A DNA stretch of 64,000 nucleotides, taken from Porodaedalea pini (Eukaryota; Basidiomycota; Agaricomycetes; Hymenochaetales; Hymenochaetaceae). The notes under the pieces were generated by a model that saw only the letters and a program-made list of their open reading frames with translations, made no database searches and was not told the DNA's origin. Each line of letters begins with the position of its first letter. Position 1 is the stretch's first letter. Position numbers and translations under genes: made by a program. Below are positions 46,348-59,033 of this stretch, in pieces. The stretch covers positions 372,001 to 436,000 of the forward strand of contig NBAY01000017.1 in NCBI GenBank assembly GCA_002794775.1, read 5' to 3'.

Positions 46348-48192
46348 TTATAACTGCGACGAGTCGAGCAGGTCCTCGAACCGGAAGTGCATCGCGTACA
46401 TGTCCATTCGCTCACCGTCTGGCCCCATCCCATCCATCCCACCACCCATCGAGCCCACGGGACTCATCGGCCCCATCGAGCCGAAGCCCGTCCATGGCGT
46501 CAACCCCATGTCCAGTCCGATGTCGATTTCGCCAAATACATTCTGACTCTGCGTCTCCTGGTTCTGACCATGTGAGGAATGTGTGGCAGATTCGTCACCG
46601 TCGCACAGCGTCTGCATCGTCCACGCTGGCAGGCCGTAGTCATCCCATTCGCCAGTGAATGGCGGATCTGGTGACTCAGGCAGCCCATGCGGCACTGCGC
46701 GCTGACCCGGCACTTGAAGCTGTCCGCCAGGCGATTGGCCAGTTGGCAAAGAGGATTGACCAGGAAAGAAGAGGCGCGAGGACAAGGAGGACAAGGAGGA
46801 AGGAGGTGTTGGTGTGGAAAGCGGGCCACCTGAAGAGGTTGAAGGCTCGCTAGGAATGCTGAGCTGCGTGAGCGTGCGAGGGCGAGGCTTAGCGGCAACA
46901 GGCACCTGCTCCTCGTATACCTGAAACATGGAATAGCATGCTACGATGAAGGGCAGAAAAACACACCTGCATCTCACTGCCAGCAGTCGAGAAATCGGGG
47001 ACCTGCCCCGGCATACCGTAGCTCATGGACTGCGGATGCGAGTTCGGGAACTGGAAGCAGCTCATTCCACCAAATTCCCCCTCTCTTTCCTGGCTGTGGC
47101 CATTATCTGCAGCCACTGCTCGTCTTCCTTGCCCTCGCGCGTCGCAGACGAGCCAACCGCCGAGCTACTGTTCGAACCAGGTGCCGTCTCGAGCAGCCTC
47201 GGGATCTTGACTGTAGGAGGCGCCGGCGGGTAGAGGTCGGCTTGCATTGTCGGTGGCGTCGGTGCACCCGGTGTGCTCATCGAGCGGCGGTTCTGCAGGA
47301 GAACGAAGCTCAGCGGACCGGGAACTAGGCTCTGGGCGGACTGAGTTAGGGTCTGTGCGGAAAGAGAGTGCCGTGTCTGTACCTGTGTCCACCGTGGTGC
47401 GAGTGCGAGTAAGAAGACGTGCTGAGCGGACGGGTTCGAGAGAGAAGCTCGCAAGAGCGTTGCGTGTATCGATCGCAAGGCTCGCTCCTGATTCAAAACC
47501 AGATGCGTCAGAGAGCGAGGGCATCGAAAGGCTCAGCGGGAGCGAGAGCGTCTAACCTTGACCCTGGCACTGCGATCCCTCCGATTCGCTCAGGTCGAAG
47601 TCCGCGAGACCCACCATTTCGACTTCGCGCACGCTAGTCCGCCTACCGCTCGCATAGCCGTATGCACCATAGAGAGACCCGTCGGCGGAGAGTGAGTCGA
47701 GCTCGCTGAAGTCCTCTGAATCAACGGCCGACGCAGATGAGGAGACACTGGTGGTGCTGGTGGTGCTAGTGGTGGAGCACAAGGAACTGTTGCGGGCACG
47801 CGCGCCGGAACCGCGCACGGCTGCTCGACTTAGTCTGGTCCTGACGCTCCTTCTTCCCATCCTTCCCCTTCCTCACCCTCCCACTCACCGTCGACTTTAC
47901 CTTGCGCTTCTTCTCTTTGACAGTGCGTGTGGGCTGATAGACGTACCAAGGATGCATCTCTTCATGCTCCTTCTTGCGCTGCTTCGCGAGGTGGTCCCAG
48001 TACATGCGTTCCTCCGCGGAGAGTGAGCGCCGCTGCTAGGAGATCATCTTGGACAGGTCGGCCCGGAGGGTCGCCCTCAGACGCCGCTGCAGCCTCTGCC
48101 TCGTTCTTCTTGAGGCAGCACTCCCGGTGGAAGAGGATGAACGCGTTCTCCGGCCACTTGATGCATCCCTTACCGTCTTGCTTGAGTTTCAA
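46348..48192 (-). pseudogene. Broken MATA-type HMG-box transcription factor
   Basis: The homology is clear: GCIKWPENAFILFHRECC opens an HMG box of the MATA_HMG type, and SLSAEERMYWDHLAKQRKKEHE then HPWYVYQPTR closes it. The two halves lie in different frames, joined near 48060-48080. The second half runs DLSKMIS, TAG, QRRSLS, with TAG where relatives have Gln and Arg for the usual Trp. Two near-invariant Arg codons before it read Trp and His. No GT-AG intron of normal size repairs both faults. The rest of the protein is Ser/Pro-rich and still protein-like. Its pieces join partly through plausible introns (46921-46966, 47232-47300 region, 47495-47565 region), with unresolved frame changes near 47810-47890 and 47060-47160. 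The 5' end beyond 48192 is not resolved. Gross assembly error is the alternative to decay. Confidence 0.7.
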
Positions 48193-48969
48193 CTGATAGC
48201 TGTGGACTAGAGGCCAGTTGTATGGATTGTATGTATACCGGGGCTACTCACCAATTTGAGTGGCACAAGCTTGCCTGAGCTCTGTTTCCAGCTACATCTT
48301 GACTATCGTGCTTGTTACATCCCAAAGAAGATGGAGCCTTGGTTTCTATGTGCTTGACAGATTTGTGACCGAGGGAGAGGCAGGTGATGGTGGTGGGAGA
48401 AAGCAAATGCAACGACGCGTCGAGCACGTCTTGACGCGTTTTCTAAGTCCGCATTTTCTAAGTCCGCTGAGTGTGGATTTTGTCTGATGCTCGTGTCCTT
48501 GTTTTCTCATCATCCTAACTCTCAAGAATTCACTTATTTATATCAAACAGCTGCATCCGTGTACTCCATCTCTCCCGTTAGTATTGCCTCTACCTTCTCC
48601 CAATACCCACACCTACTCTCTTCGGCGCTGCAGCAAGCGGTGCCTCAACCGTTGAAACAACCCCAAGTCCTGAAGACACACCCAGCAAAAGCAAATTACG
48701 TGGCTTCCTTGGTCGGCGAGTCAAGCATTCCAATTGTCGGTAACCTTCCGAGGCGCGCACGCAAAGTCAATAGATAAATCGGTTTTGTCCTGTTTCCCTA
48801 ACTGACGTGCTCAATTCTAGATCAAGCTGTGAAAAGCCTGATCAATATTTGACACCCCGAGAGCATCCTGGTTGTCTTTTCAACGCAAACAGGTATCACG
48901 GTGGTGACGAAACTATCGCCATTTCTCCCTTCTCAACGTCAACCACCTGAACGTCAACTGGTTCAACTT
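48193..48969. other. Spacer between the two pseudogenes
   Basis: A short plus-strand open frame at 48487-48777 has no recognisable motif; it may be remnant sequence from either neighbour. The unresolved 5' end of the HMG-box gene must lie here. Confidence 0.45.
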
Positions 48970-50548
48970 CCCTCGCCCTGTTCACCCAGCACACTTTCCT
49001 CGCCCCTTCCTCTCCCCCTTCCGGCCCACCACACGCTTAAACATCGACGTCAACTCTTTTCCCATCTGCCTTTATCGCCGAGCATTTAGGCAGCAACGCC
49101 GCAACCGTCACGTCTGAGAAGGATCTCGTTCCTATCAGAACATTTGTACAGGAGGTCCCCCGCCGTTCACCCACAACATGCAGCGTCCTGCAGTCGGCGC
49201 TCTGCTACATCGAGGTGGTGCGAGGGAAGGTGCCGGGCCTTGTGGAGAAAGGGAAGCTCTGCACGGGAGTGAAAGGCGAGCTGGAGTTGGATAAGAGGAT
49301 CATGAAGGAAGACGAGGCGTCTGTCTCGTCGAAGGTGAATACCTCTTTGGACACTCCAACCTCTGCGGCCTTCCGACAGTACTGATGTCAATGGACCTGT
49401 TCGACGTATCGTATGTGCCGACAGTCCTCTAGATGGATGCTTCGCTTCCATTAACTCAGCAGATGCAGGCTCAAAGGCAGTCTAACGACAAGCGTCGTAA
49501 GATTCCGGCAAAACCGCTCACGCCGCTGCCACCTCTTCCCTCGACGCTCCTCTGCCCCGGGCATACTTTCCTTGCCGCACTCATTCTGGCATCGAAATTC
49601 TTACAGGACCGATGCTATTCGACTCATGCATGGGCGAAGCTCTCTGGTCCCATCACGCGTGGAGTGCGCACTGGGCGATGCTCTTGGGTGTCGTCTCTGG
49701 GTCGGCAAGAGCGCCACACTGCCGCAGAAAGAGAACTCACGCAGCATGCAACACACGAAAGGCGAGGGTAGAATTGCATTTGGATCGTCTCCGGTTTCTG
49801 CGACACGCAACGTGACACATTTCCCTAGTCCACCCTTGTTAGATGCAAGCGCAAGCCCGGAGTTTGGCCGTGCGCAGACGAAGGCAGGCTTGGCAAATAG
49901 AGCACTTAGACGTGCTGCTACGTTACCAGATGAGGCGGCAATGCGGAGCGTGCCTCCCCGCTATCGATCCCCCAGGTCATTGCCGTTCTCGTTTGCAGTT
50001 CCACCTCTCGTGATCATTGCGGCTCACCAATATGCGGCGCTCAGTACACAGCAAACGTTATTTACTTCCGCTTTTACGCTACAGACACCATTGTCGCCTG
50101 GTCTGATGCCTGTCCGACACCGTGCCCTTCGTACTCACTGCCCTCACCTGATGAATCAACGCTCGAGGCGCCCAGTGCAGCGTCGTGCAGCTACAATTAT
50201 AATTACAACTTCAACAATAGTGCCAATGATGTGTGGAGTCCTGCACAGAGCACGGACTCGAATGATTCGTCCAACTCGGGCTCGAGTGTCGGGTCGGAGG
50301 CCGTCGCGACTCCGCCAGACATGCCTATGGCCATGCGGCTTGCAGGCGTGTTGGCTGATGGCGCCCAAAGTGATGTCGTGGGTTCCGGCCTGGGTGCAGC
50401 AAAGGGCCACCGATTCGTCCCTGTGGACGTCTCAGACTCGGTTACGTGGTATGCGCAGGTGCTCTCCGTGGGCGGTCCCGTTCCCGGGACCGTGACCGGC
50501 GGCATGGGCGGAATTGGATGCGGAAACGGGATTGACGAACAGGGATAG
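48970..50548 (+). pseudogene. Decayed PCL/PHO80-type cyclin
   Basis: Cyclin partner of a Pho85-type kinase by homology. Recognisable pieces: DLVPIRTFVQEVPRRSPTT, VLQSALCYIEVVRGKVPGLV, ELELDKRIMKEDEA, VRRIVCADSPL, MDASLPLTQQMQAQRQS, FLAALILASKFLQDRCYS, AWAKLSG and ALGDALGCRLWVGK. They fall in successive different frames: a TGA near 49383-49385, a shift at about 49430, a shift with missing codons near 49650 between KLSG and ALGDALG, and another near 50040-50090. No normal-sized GT-AG introns explain these. No start codon fits upstream of the first block. A Ser/Asn/Pro-rich tail (VWSPAQSTDSNDSSNSG) remains open to 50548. It looks like a genuine decaying gene. Confidence 0.75.
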
Positions 50549-52134
50549 GCGTCCATGTCGATGTCCATGCTGGATAGTCTCACCACTGTTGATCTCGGGC
50601 TCCGGCTCCGGCTCGGTGGTCATGTATAGGCTGGTGCAACGACTTTCGCGACTTATGGGTTTGGATGCGTAGGATATGGGTGCGGGGTACTGGTCTGGGC
50701 TACGTCGGGTTGGACTGTGTGGAGCCTTAGGGCCTTTCTTTGCTGGTTGTCGGGCGCTTGCTCACGATCGCAGAGGTCTTCATTCTTGTCAGTACGGCTT
50801 CAGTGTGCCTTCCACCCTGTACTCTCTTCTCTCCTCTGCATTACAGTTTAGACATTAGATTTTTGAAGGACATATAAGTGTCATATAATATGAGAAAAAT
50901 AAATGTGCATTTCCTTTAAGCATCTATCTAACTTATATTTATCTTGTATCCTATGTGAAGGCTAATAAGTATTTGATATGCTGACTGACATGCTGACACC
51001 CAACATATAAACCGGTGAAGAGCCTTCCAGCTCCATTGTCAGGCATAATCAGTAGAATAAATACATTACAGCTTGGACACCAGACTTTCAGAGGGCATAT
51101 AATCAGAATACAAAATGATAAAAGTATAGTATATTTTTTGTAATTATCTATCTGTCTTGTATATGCCTTGCATTGCACAAAAACTCTTGTAATAAGCTTG
51201 TATTCGACTCGAAGACATTTTGGCACATGACAAGCTGACTAACAGACTTATATTACCTTACAAGGTATACAAGGCTATACAGGCGACGCGACTTTTTCGT
51301 GATGAAATTAGACCTTGGCCAGCTACAGCACTTCGCCACTCGAGCTCAACACAATCGTGCGCAACACAGTCAATGAGTCATCGATATAGTATTGAAAGCT
51401 CCCGAAAAATGGACCACAGCGATGTGGATACAGAATGGATCTGTGCCGACTGATAAATCACGTCGTCCAGGACGCCAGTCAAGATGATCGCAGACATAGT
51501 AGAACAGATTCTAAATACTGTATCCGTTAGCTGCAACCCCATTGCTTATGCAGTGGGTTAAGGAATTTGGTGTCTTCGAGCAGTAAAGAGCCCAAGACCA
51601 ACACAGGATCGGGTTAGAATGAAAATCGCATGGTGCCGTATTCTAAAAACGAGGCATCACCGTCATCGAATGGATGAGAACTTCAATGCAATCTCCCTGA
51701 AGTGAAGTGCATTTTTTCAATGCGACCCTCACACAATGACTACAAATCTCATTAAAGCCACAAAGCAGTTGAGAGAGCAATTCGTCGTATATATTTAGAT
51801 AGATATGGCCAGAAATAGAGTAATATACGACATGTACAGATATAAAGACATCAATCAGGACGGCATAACTAGGACATGACAGGACAGAAGAGATAAAAGA
51901 CACAGAAAGCAAACGACAAGTTTCGAGGCAGAGCAAAGGCGAGAAATTTCAAAAACCAGGGATTGTGAATAGAGTGTTTAAGAATTGAGACGGGCCAATG
52001 CTACATCACGAACAAATATGAAGAAAACAGGACGGCATAACCAAACGAGGACAGAACAAAGCAAACGATGAGTTTCAAGCCACAGCGAAGGAGTTGGAGC
52101 TAAAATAACCGCGGATCTCAAAAGAGAAAGGCTG
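50549..52134. other. AT-rich intergenic region
   Basis: 1.6 kb with low GC between the cyclin pseudogene and the kinase pseudogene. The segments 50960-51230 and 51780-52090 share phrases such as AGGACGGCATAAC or AACTAGGACA, which hints at diverged local duplications. No gene or RNA is visible. Confidence 0.5.
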
Positions 52135-53534
52135 TTATCGGACATTTGCTGCGCATCGCCTCGTGAACTCCGTACACTCGTGCTCGATGCAGTCATCAAT
52201 ACGATCAAAGGATCGAGAGCAGTGGAGCCACTTGCATTGGTACGGTAGCAAAGCAGATTCTAGTCGCTTACTCTGTGACGATTGAGGGACTACGTTGTCC
52301 AAAGCACCTGCCAGGATAGCGGACACAGTGTGCAAATCGACCTCTCTACGACCGAAGCCATAGATGATATCAAGCGCGAGGCCAACATGGCGTGCACCGG
52401 GTCGCGCGGCCGGTTCTTTAGCCCAGCAATGCTCAAGGAGAATCCAAAGAGCATCATTGACTTGATCGTGCGGCCTTCCTGGCCGTGCATTCAGGGACAC
52501 AACGCCGACGATTACCCCGGGGTCAAAGTTGTATCCAGCAAATGGCAGTTTGCCTGTCAACACCTTCGCAGTTTTTAACAGACGTCAAGTCATCCAGAGC
52601 TGCATTACGACGCACCTCCAGAATAGTCATCGCAAACGCCCAAACATCTGAAGCCTTCGTGGTGCTAATGATTTGATCGTCCTCAGACGTGCCATTCTGA
52701 GAGCTGGCTGTCCAAGCGCGAAGCAACTCCACAGACATCCATCAAATCGAGCCCATGATGCACTTCGTTGTAAACCCTTTGGCGTTACAAACACGAGACA
52801 GGCCAAAGTCGGCAAGAAGAGGGTCACCATGTTCGTCGATGAGGATATTCGACTAGGGACAGCCTGTTAGAGAGCAATGAAGTAACACGGATGGACTCTT
52901 ACTGCTTTTATATCCCCATGCACCATTGGAGAAGAACGATAATGCAAGGCAAAGAGCGCTGCAGCTATAGATACAAGCTAACAGGGTGATGAGTTAAATA
53001 TTTCGATCGAGCACAGCCATCTCAAAAACGCACAATGCGCATCCGATCAACTCTGGGATGTTGCTGAAGATATGAACCAGCATTGCCGTTCTTGCAAAAG
53101 GGGAGAACAATTCCGACAAATTCCTTGCACTCGGGATCTGGGTTCTCGCAGAAACCAAGAAGGGGCAGAATGTTAGGATGTGACACGCTCTGTCCAGCCG
53201 TAATCTCGCGCCTCCAGCGCTTTCGAAAGACATAAGCATCGACGTACATCTAGTACGCGATGAGAGTCAGCTTACGTACCTGTAATATCTTCGTCCTATC
53301 CGCAATACATTCCGTATCTACTCCGCCCGCGATGCTGCGCACGTCCGGAAACTTGACAGCAACCTCGCGGGATAGGGGTAAGGGAAAGACGCGATCAGAG
53401 AAAGACAGTAGACCCGCAATACGCCTCCTGCATAAGCCTTCCGGGTACAGAATTGCTTTATGCACCACCGCAAATCCGCCTCGCGCGAAGCTGACCGGTT
53501 CTAAATTTTTGAGATTTTCGGTGAGATTTTGCAT
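52135..53534 (-). pseudogene. TKL-like protein kinase with one in-frame TGA
   Basis: Exons 53280-53534, 53034-53249, 52903-52977, 52616-52852 and 52135-52563 join with all phases zero into 404 codons. A kinase domain is complete in order: glycine loop ARGGFAVV, beta-3 EVAVKFP (Lys), helix C RREI (Glu), SHPNILPLLGF, catalytic loop VHGDIKASNILI, ADFGLS, then the WM-PE region, ASDVWAFAMTILE, GKLPFAGY, and helix I CWAKEPAARPGA (Arg). The single defect is TGA at 52742-52744 (codon 219), where relatives have Arg (GSxRWMxPE). CGA to TGA is one C-to-T change at a CpG. The first intron would be only 30 nt. After the kinase domain a tail reads CKWLHCSRSFDRIDDCIEHEC, resembling a C2H2-type finger. It resembles the kinase families expanded in mushrooms. 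Recent null allele, sequence error or stop readthrough are all possible. Confidence 0.75.
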
Positions 53535-54309
53535 GGTGGTGGTCAAAGGAAGAGGACAGCGCACTCACAAGTGATTTCTGAAGGTTTTCCTTCGTCGATG
53601 TCGGCGTGCATTGTCACTGGAAAGAGAAGATTTGGTTGAGTGGGCACTTTGAACGAATTCTGTACGCACACGCACTTGTATCTACTGTACAGATGGTTCC
53701 CAAAAGTGTTCGGCACACCCGCTTTTGGAGGGAGATCGACGCGCCCTAATTGAGAAGGAGGAACCGCATGAACCAAAAACCTCTCAACTCATATTGATAT
53801 CGTCTGTGGTCTGTCGCTGTGTCTGATCCTTCAATAGCTCACTGCTCATACAGTATATGTTGTATTATTATCATGTGTGCAATACCTTAGAGTACAGAGG
53901 AACACATCCATTTTTTTGTCTGTTCTGCGTGATTGCTGAGGAATTCCCACGGCTTCACCTTCTCAATCAGGTGTGTCGAATGTCTTCCAAAAACGGGGGT
54001 GCAGAAGTTTTGAGAACCACCTGCAGTTAGGCCTAACGACGAACGAGTAACTTTCCCCGTCTGTCATTATTGATCTCTGCCCATTTTAGGTTACAAAGTC
54101 AAGCATCAGTCCTTATTTGTAGCATAATCTCTAAATTAGGAAGAAGCCATTTCTGTTATGCCTAATCTGGAGTTTCTTCGAATGACGCAACTTACGCCTG
54201 TCGCTATAAACCGCCACGAGCAAGAAAACACAATATATAAAGCATCTCTGCCCAGTCGTATATCTACGGTCATCACTCAGATTCCATTCGAACAACCAAG
54301 TTTGCAATC
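53535..54309. other. Intergenic region between kinase pseudogene and YPI1
   Basis: A minus-strand ATG at about 53612 opens a 22-codon frame that may be an alternative first exon of the kinase, but splicing to it gives a stop. The right part (about 54050-54309) is the YPI1 promoter. No separate gene. Confidence 0.55.
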
Positions 54310-54917
54310 ATGTCGCACGTCGCCACCCGCGGTGGCCCTTCAACAGGAACACCCACGGAGGGCTCACGCACAGTCCTAATACAGGAGAACCAGCCGCGCG
54401 AAGACGAGACCCCCCGCGAAGGTGTACTGCGTCTGCGCGGAGGACCACGAACTCACCCACGCGTCACATGGAACGAGGATGTCATCGACAACGAGGGTAT
54501 GGGGAAGAAGAAATCCAAGAGTGCGTCCCTCTCATTTCTGTTCCCTTACTACATATGAAATCCTGAATTGCGGTGTGCTTAGTTTGTTGTATATACCACA
54601 AACCACGGAGATACGACGAGTCCTCCTCTGAATCTGAATCCGAGTCGAGCGACTCGGATTCGGGGCGGGCGCAGCCTGGCGGACGGCTAGGGCAGCGCCG
54701 CGACAATCACCATTCCGATCATTGCCATCAGCATTGCCATCCGTATAATCAGAGCGGCGAAAGTAGCGGGAGTGGGGCCGGCGAGGCGATGCATGATGGC
54801 GGCGGGAGCGTAGCGGTGCAGGAGCTCTCAGACGGCGAGTACGAGCCGAATGCATATGAGCGGCAACCTGGAAAGGGGAAGGGGAAGGGAGGGACGGCAC
54901 TCGATCCCAATAAATAG
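54310..54917 (+). CDS. YPI1: Type 1 phosphatase regulator YPI1 (inhibitor-3 family)
   Basis: Small nuclear regulator that binds and modulates protein phosphatase 1 (Glc7). Exons 54310-54520 and 54583-54917 give 181 residues. The spliced core [37 protein letters not shown] contains the PP1-docking VTW element, the GMGKKKSK box and the CCIYHKPR motif of the inhibitor-3 family. An acidic Ser/Glu/Asp run follows. The tail has a His/Cys-rich patch (HHSDHCHQHCHPY) and a Gly/Lys end. Length is typical for fungal Ypi1. The 62-nt intron falls exactly between KKSK and ICC. Confidence 0.95.
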
Positions 54918-55187
54918 GCTGTGCTGATATTATAGCTCGACAATCACGGGAGGTTGGCCGACTGCATTGTTTACTGCGCGGAATTGCAAGGGAGTATGTA
55001 CAAATGTTTGCTAGAGACATCCTCTTGCTTTCATACCTGACTAATACCCATACCGAACTGCTCTCACCCCCATTATAAACCTCTATATAATCAAGCAATC
55101 AATATGGTTTGCACACTTTCTTGTGTGGTATGCTTCAGTGTCTCAGGAAATGTACGTCACAGGTATAATAAAACAGTTGTGCCCAGA

Positions 55188-56401
<1,214 letters not shown>

Positions 56402-59033
56402 ATGGATAGCCCAACAGACTCAAAAACGCACCTTACCTGGGCTAATGTTGGTCTCGGATTTGCCTTCGTCGCCTTCGACGCGATAATATCGCGCGTCTTC
56501 GGACTCGGCGTCGGTGTGCCACTCGTGACTGCCGCTGTACGATGCGTTGTCCAGCTCGCGATCATGGCGCTCGTTCTCCAAAAAATATTCGATGCGGACA
56601 ATCCATGGGGTGTAGCAGGGCTTACCTGTGAGTCCTGTGGAACGTTATGCTTGTTTCTTAGTCTCACGGGCCAACAGTTCTGCTCAATCTCCTCGGGACC
56701 ATCGAAGTCGGTATGTACTAAATTATCCCCTCGATGTGACGCATACTGAAAGCAGATCATCACAGTTGTGAATAAGGCGAAGATGCGCTTTGACCACATG
56801 GTAAGTTCTGCTACCTCGGAGAGCACTTGAACTGACACCGTCGCAGTTCCCCATAGTTTTACTCGGTATGCTCTGCTCCACGATACCGGTCTCTATCCTA
56901 GGGGCAGTATTTGCTATGTCAATTGAACCGTTTTGGATTCCAGACCAATACAGTAAGAACTGCTACTTTTAGCGGTGAATGATGAAATGCTCACCCACCT
57001 TATCTTCGCCTTCACAAAAATGAAAAAAGTCCCGATAGTAGGAATGCTCTGTGGGTCGGCGATATCTGGAGTGGTCGTGGCTCTTAATTTCGTGCTGAAA
57101 GAAATATAGTTGAGCTATTCAGGATCCTCAGACACTTACCTGAGTACTGAGACTTATATATGACCATATTTGACAGTGAGAACCGTGACAAGGTTGAAAC
57201 CTACCTTGCGTTCGGTGCATCGCGACTGGAAGCATGTCAGCCCGTTGCAAAAGAAGCTCTTCGCCTGGCACTTACTCCCCCCATCAATCAAATGAGGTAA
57301 GTCATCTCTATAACCTTTTCTTGCATTGTTCTTTCGTCTTGAATTGAGGAATGACGTTCCGTCTGATCATCAAACGACGGCATATTCCTTGTACCCTGTG
57401 CTCTTCTCCTCTAAACCTCCTTTGGTTTATCCCCCTTAATCCACATCTCGGTAACAATCTAACCTGGAAGCAATACTATCTTCGCACCGTGTCTTTTCAG
57501 AGCTCACACAACCGGCCGGTGCTGCCGTCGGGGTACTTCTCTCAAATGAGCGCCTTCTTTGCTTCGAGACATATTAACGAGATGCCGGACCGAATCGCGT
57601 ACGCCAATTCTGTGGTGGGATTTGTAAGGAGTGCTATCCCGGGTTACTCTGCAGTTCTCGTGCCTCCTTACGCACTGCCTGGCACAATTCTAAGGCGGGA
57701 GGAAGTGAATACTTTCTTTCTGTTTCCTCTATCTCTCTCCCCAGGAGACGCCGTGGCAATTGACCCACTCTCTTGATCTTTTCATCACTCACTCCCCTCG
57801 CTTGCGATCCATCTTCCTCGCTCTATGGATCATTTCTCGGAGCATCTATTTCACAAAGTCACTATCGCGACGCGGCTCGCCTCCCGTGCCTTCTTCCCAT
57901 CTCAGAGCTTCCTTACCCGTCTCGGCGCTCCTCTCTTGTCGCTCTTTCTCCGCCTGCTCCGTCAGGAATAGGCATTACGTCTTCTCCGCCGGAGCTCTGC
58001 AATACAGTCCTCCCTTCCTAGGCACGACTGATCGAGTACTCGGCGCCGACTCCCCGAGTTTACAGTAATTCGGGATCAAGCGTTTGGCGCGGTGTGCCAG
58101 GGGGGGCCATCAACCTCTCTCATCTGAATTGAAAACAGTTTTCTGGAGCCTAGCTGGTTCTGGACGAGAGTGAGCTAATCTGTGGGTGATCTCTATGCCG
58201 TTACTCAAGTTCTTTGAGCCTCAATATGATTTTTTTTTCTCGGTTTTAGGTGAAACCTCTCTTGGAAAATTAGGTCTATTTGATCTGTGGACGTCCAGTC
58301 ACTTCGTTACGTGTCTCCGCTATATTTTGTATGGCATGTCCGGTCGGACTCCCGCTTCGCAATGTTCTCAGTTTACGTTGCAAGCATTCCTACTCGGATC
58401 TTGTGCTCTAGACACGCAACCGCCCTCAAGCTGCGTTGCTAGGTTACAAGCGCAAAATTAAAACACTTTATTCTGGAAGGCTGAAGGACTAGAACATCGG
58501 CGAATTACACAACTTTTTTGGCTGTCCACAACTATGAGCTCTGCAGATCGTTTTCTTTCATTTTCTATTCTTCACTCCTTCTCCGATTTATCTTCACGCA
58601 TCTACTTTTTCCTATTTACCGTACAAAGAAGGAATTTCAAACTGACCAGTTCTCCCTTGACAACTGCTCCAGCGTACTCGGCATCATATCGATCCCAGGG
58701 ATGATGACCGGCGCTCTCCTCGGCGGGGCGCCGGTGCAGCAAGCCGCACGCCTGCAGATGGTGATCATGTTTATGATCGCCGCCGCAAGCGCGCTCGCTG
58801 CGATCCTCGTGACAGTCGCTGCGCTCGCAACGGTCGTGGACAGTGCGCACCGCGTGCGCGCGGGGCGGGTGGACCCACGGAAGCACTGGGTGTGGCGCGC
58901 GAGGGAGCGCGCATGGGCGCGGGGTGTCGATAAGATGAAAGAGGGGGTAGAGAGGGTGAGAGGTGCGTGGGGGACGAAGAAACGGGGTGCAGAAGATGGG
59001 GAGGAGGGGGAGAGAAACGGACTACTTGGGTGA
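56402..59033 (+). CDS. UPF0014 (FetB/YbbM/STAR2-like) membrane protein
   Basis: Multi-pass membrane protein of the UPF0014 family. In bacteria FetB is the permease of an iron exporter and in plants STAR2/ALS3 acts in aluminium tolerance; the fungal substrate is unknown. Exons 56402-56627, 56678-56710, 56766-56800, 56847-56952, 57030-57108, 57177-57296 and 58673-59033 give 319 residues. Motifs include LLNLLGTIEV, VVNKAKMRFDHMFPIVLLGM, VGMLCGSAISGVVVALN, the cytoplasmic loop KVETYLAFGASRLEAC with LRLALTPPINQMS, and VLGIISIPGMMTGALLGGAPVQQAARLQMVIMFMIAAASALA. These are family signatures. Exons 2 and 3 are only 33 and 35 nt. The last intron is 1,376 nt, about 25 times longer than the others. The C-terminal tail is charged. 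Confidence 0.92.
57297..58672 (+). other. Oversized last intron of the UPF0014 gene
   Basis: 1,376 nt, bounded by GTAAGT and CTCCAG, that must be removed to join NQMS to VLGIISIPG. It contains open frames of about 140 codons (57351-57776) and 100 codons (57760-58068) with no known domain. I could not find terminal repeats or a target-site duplication by eye. An inserted element or an embedded non-coding gene is possible. Confidence 0.7.

Noticed and set aside
57351..58068. Separate protein-coding gene inside the last UPF0014 intron
   Set aside because: The open frames have no recognisable domain and overlap in different frames. Kept only as an intron-insertion question.
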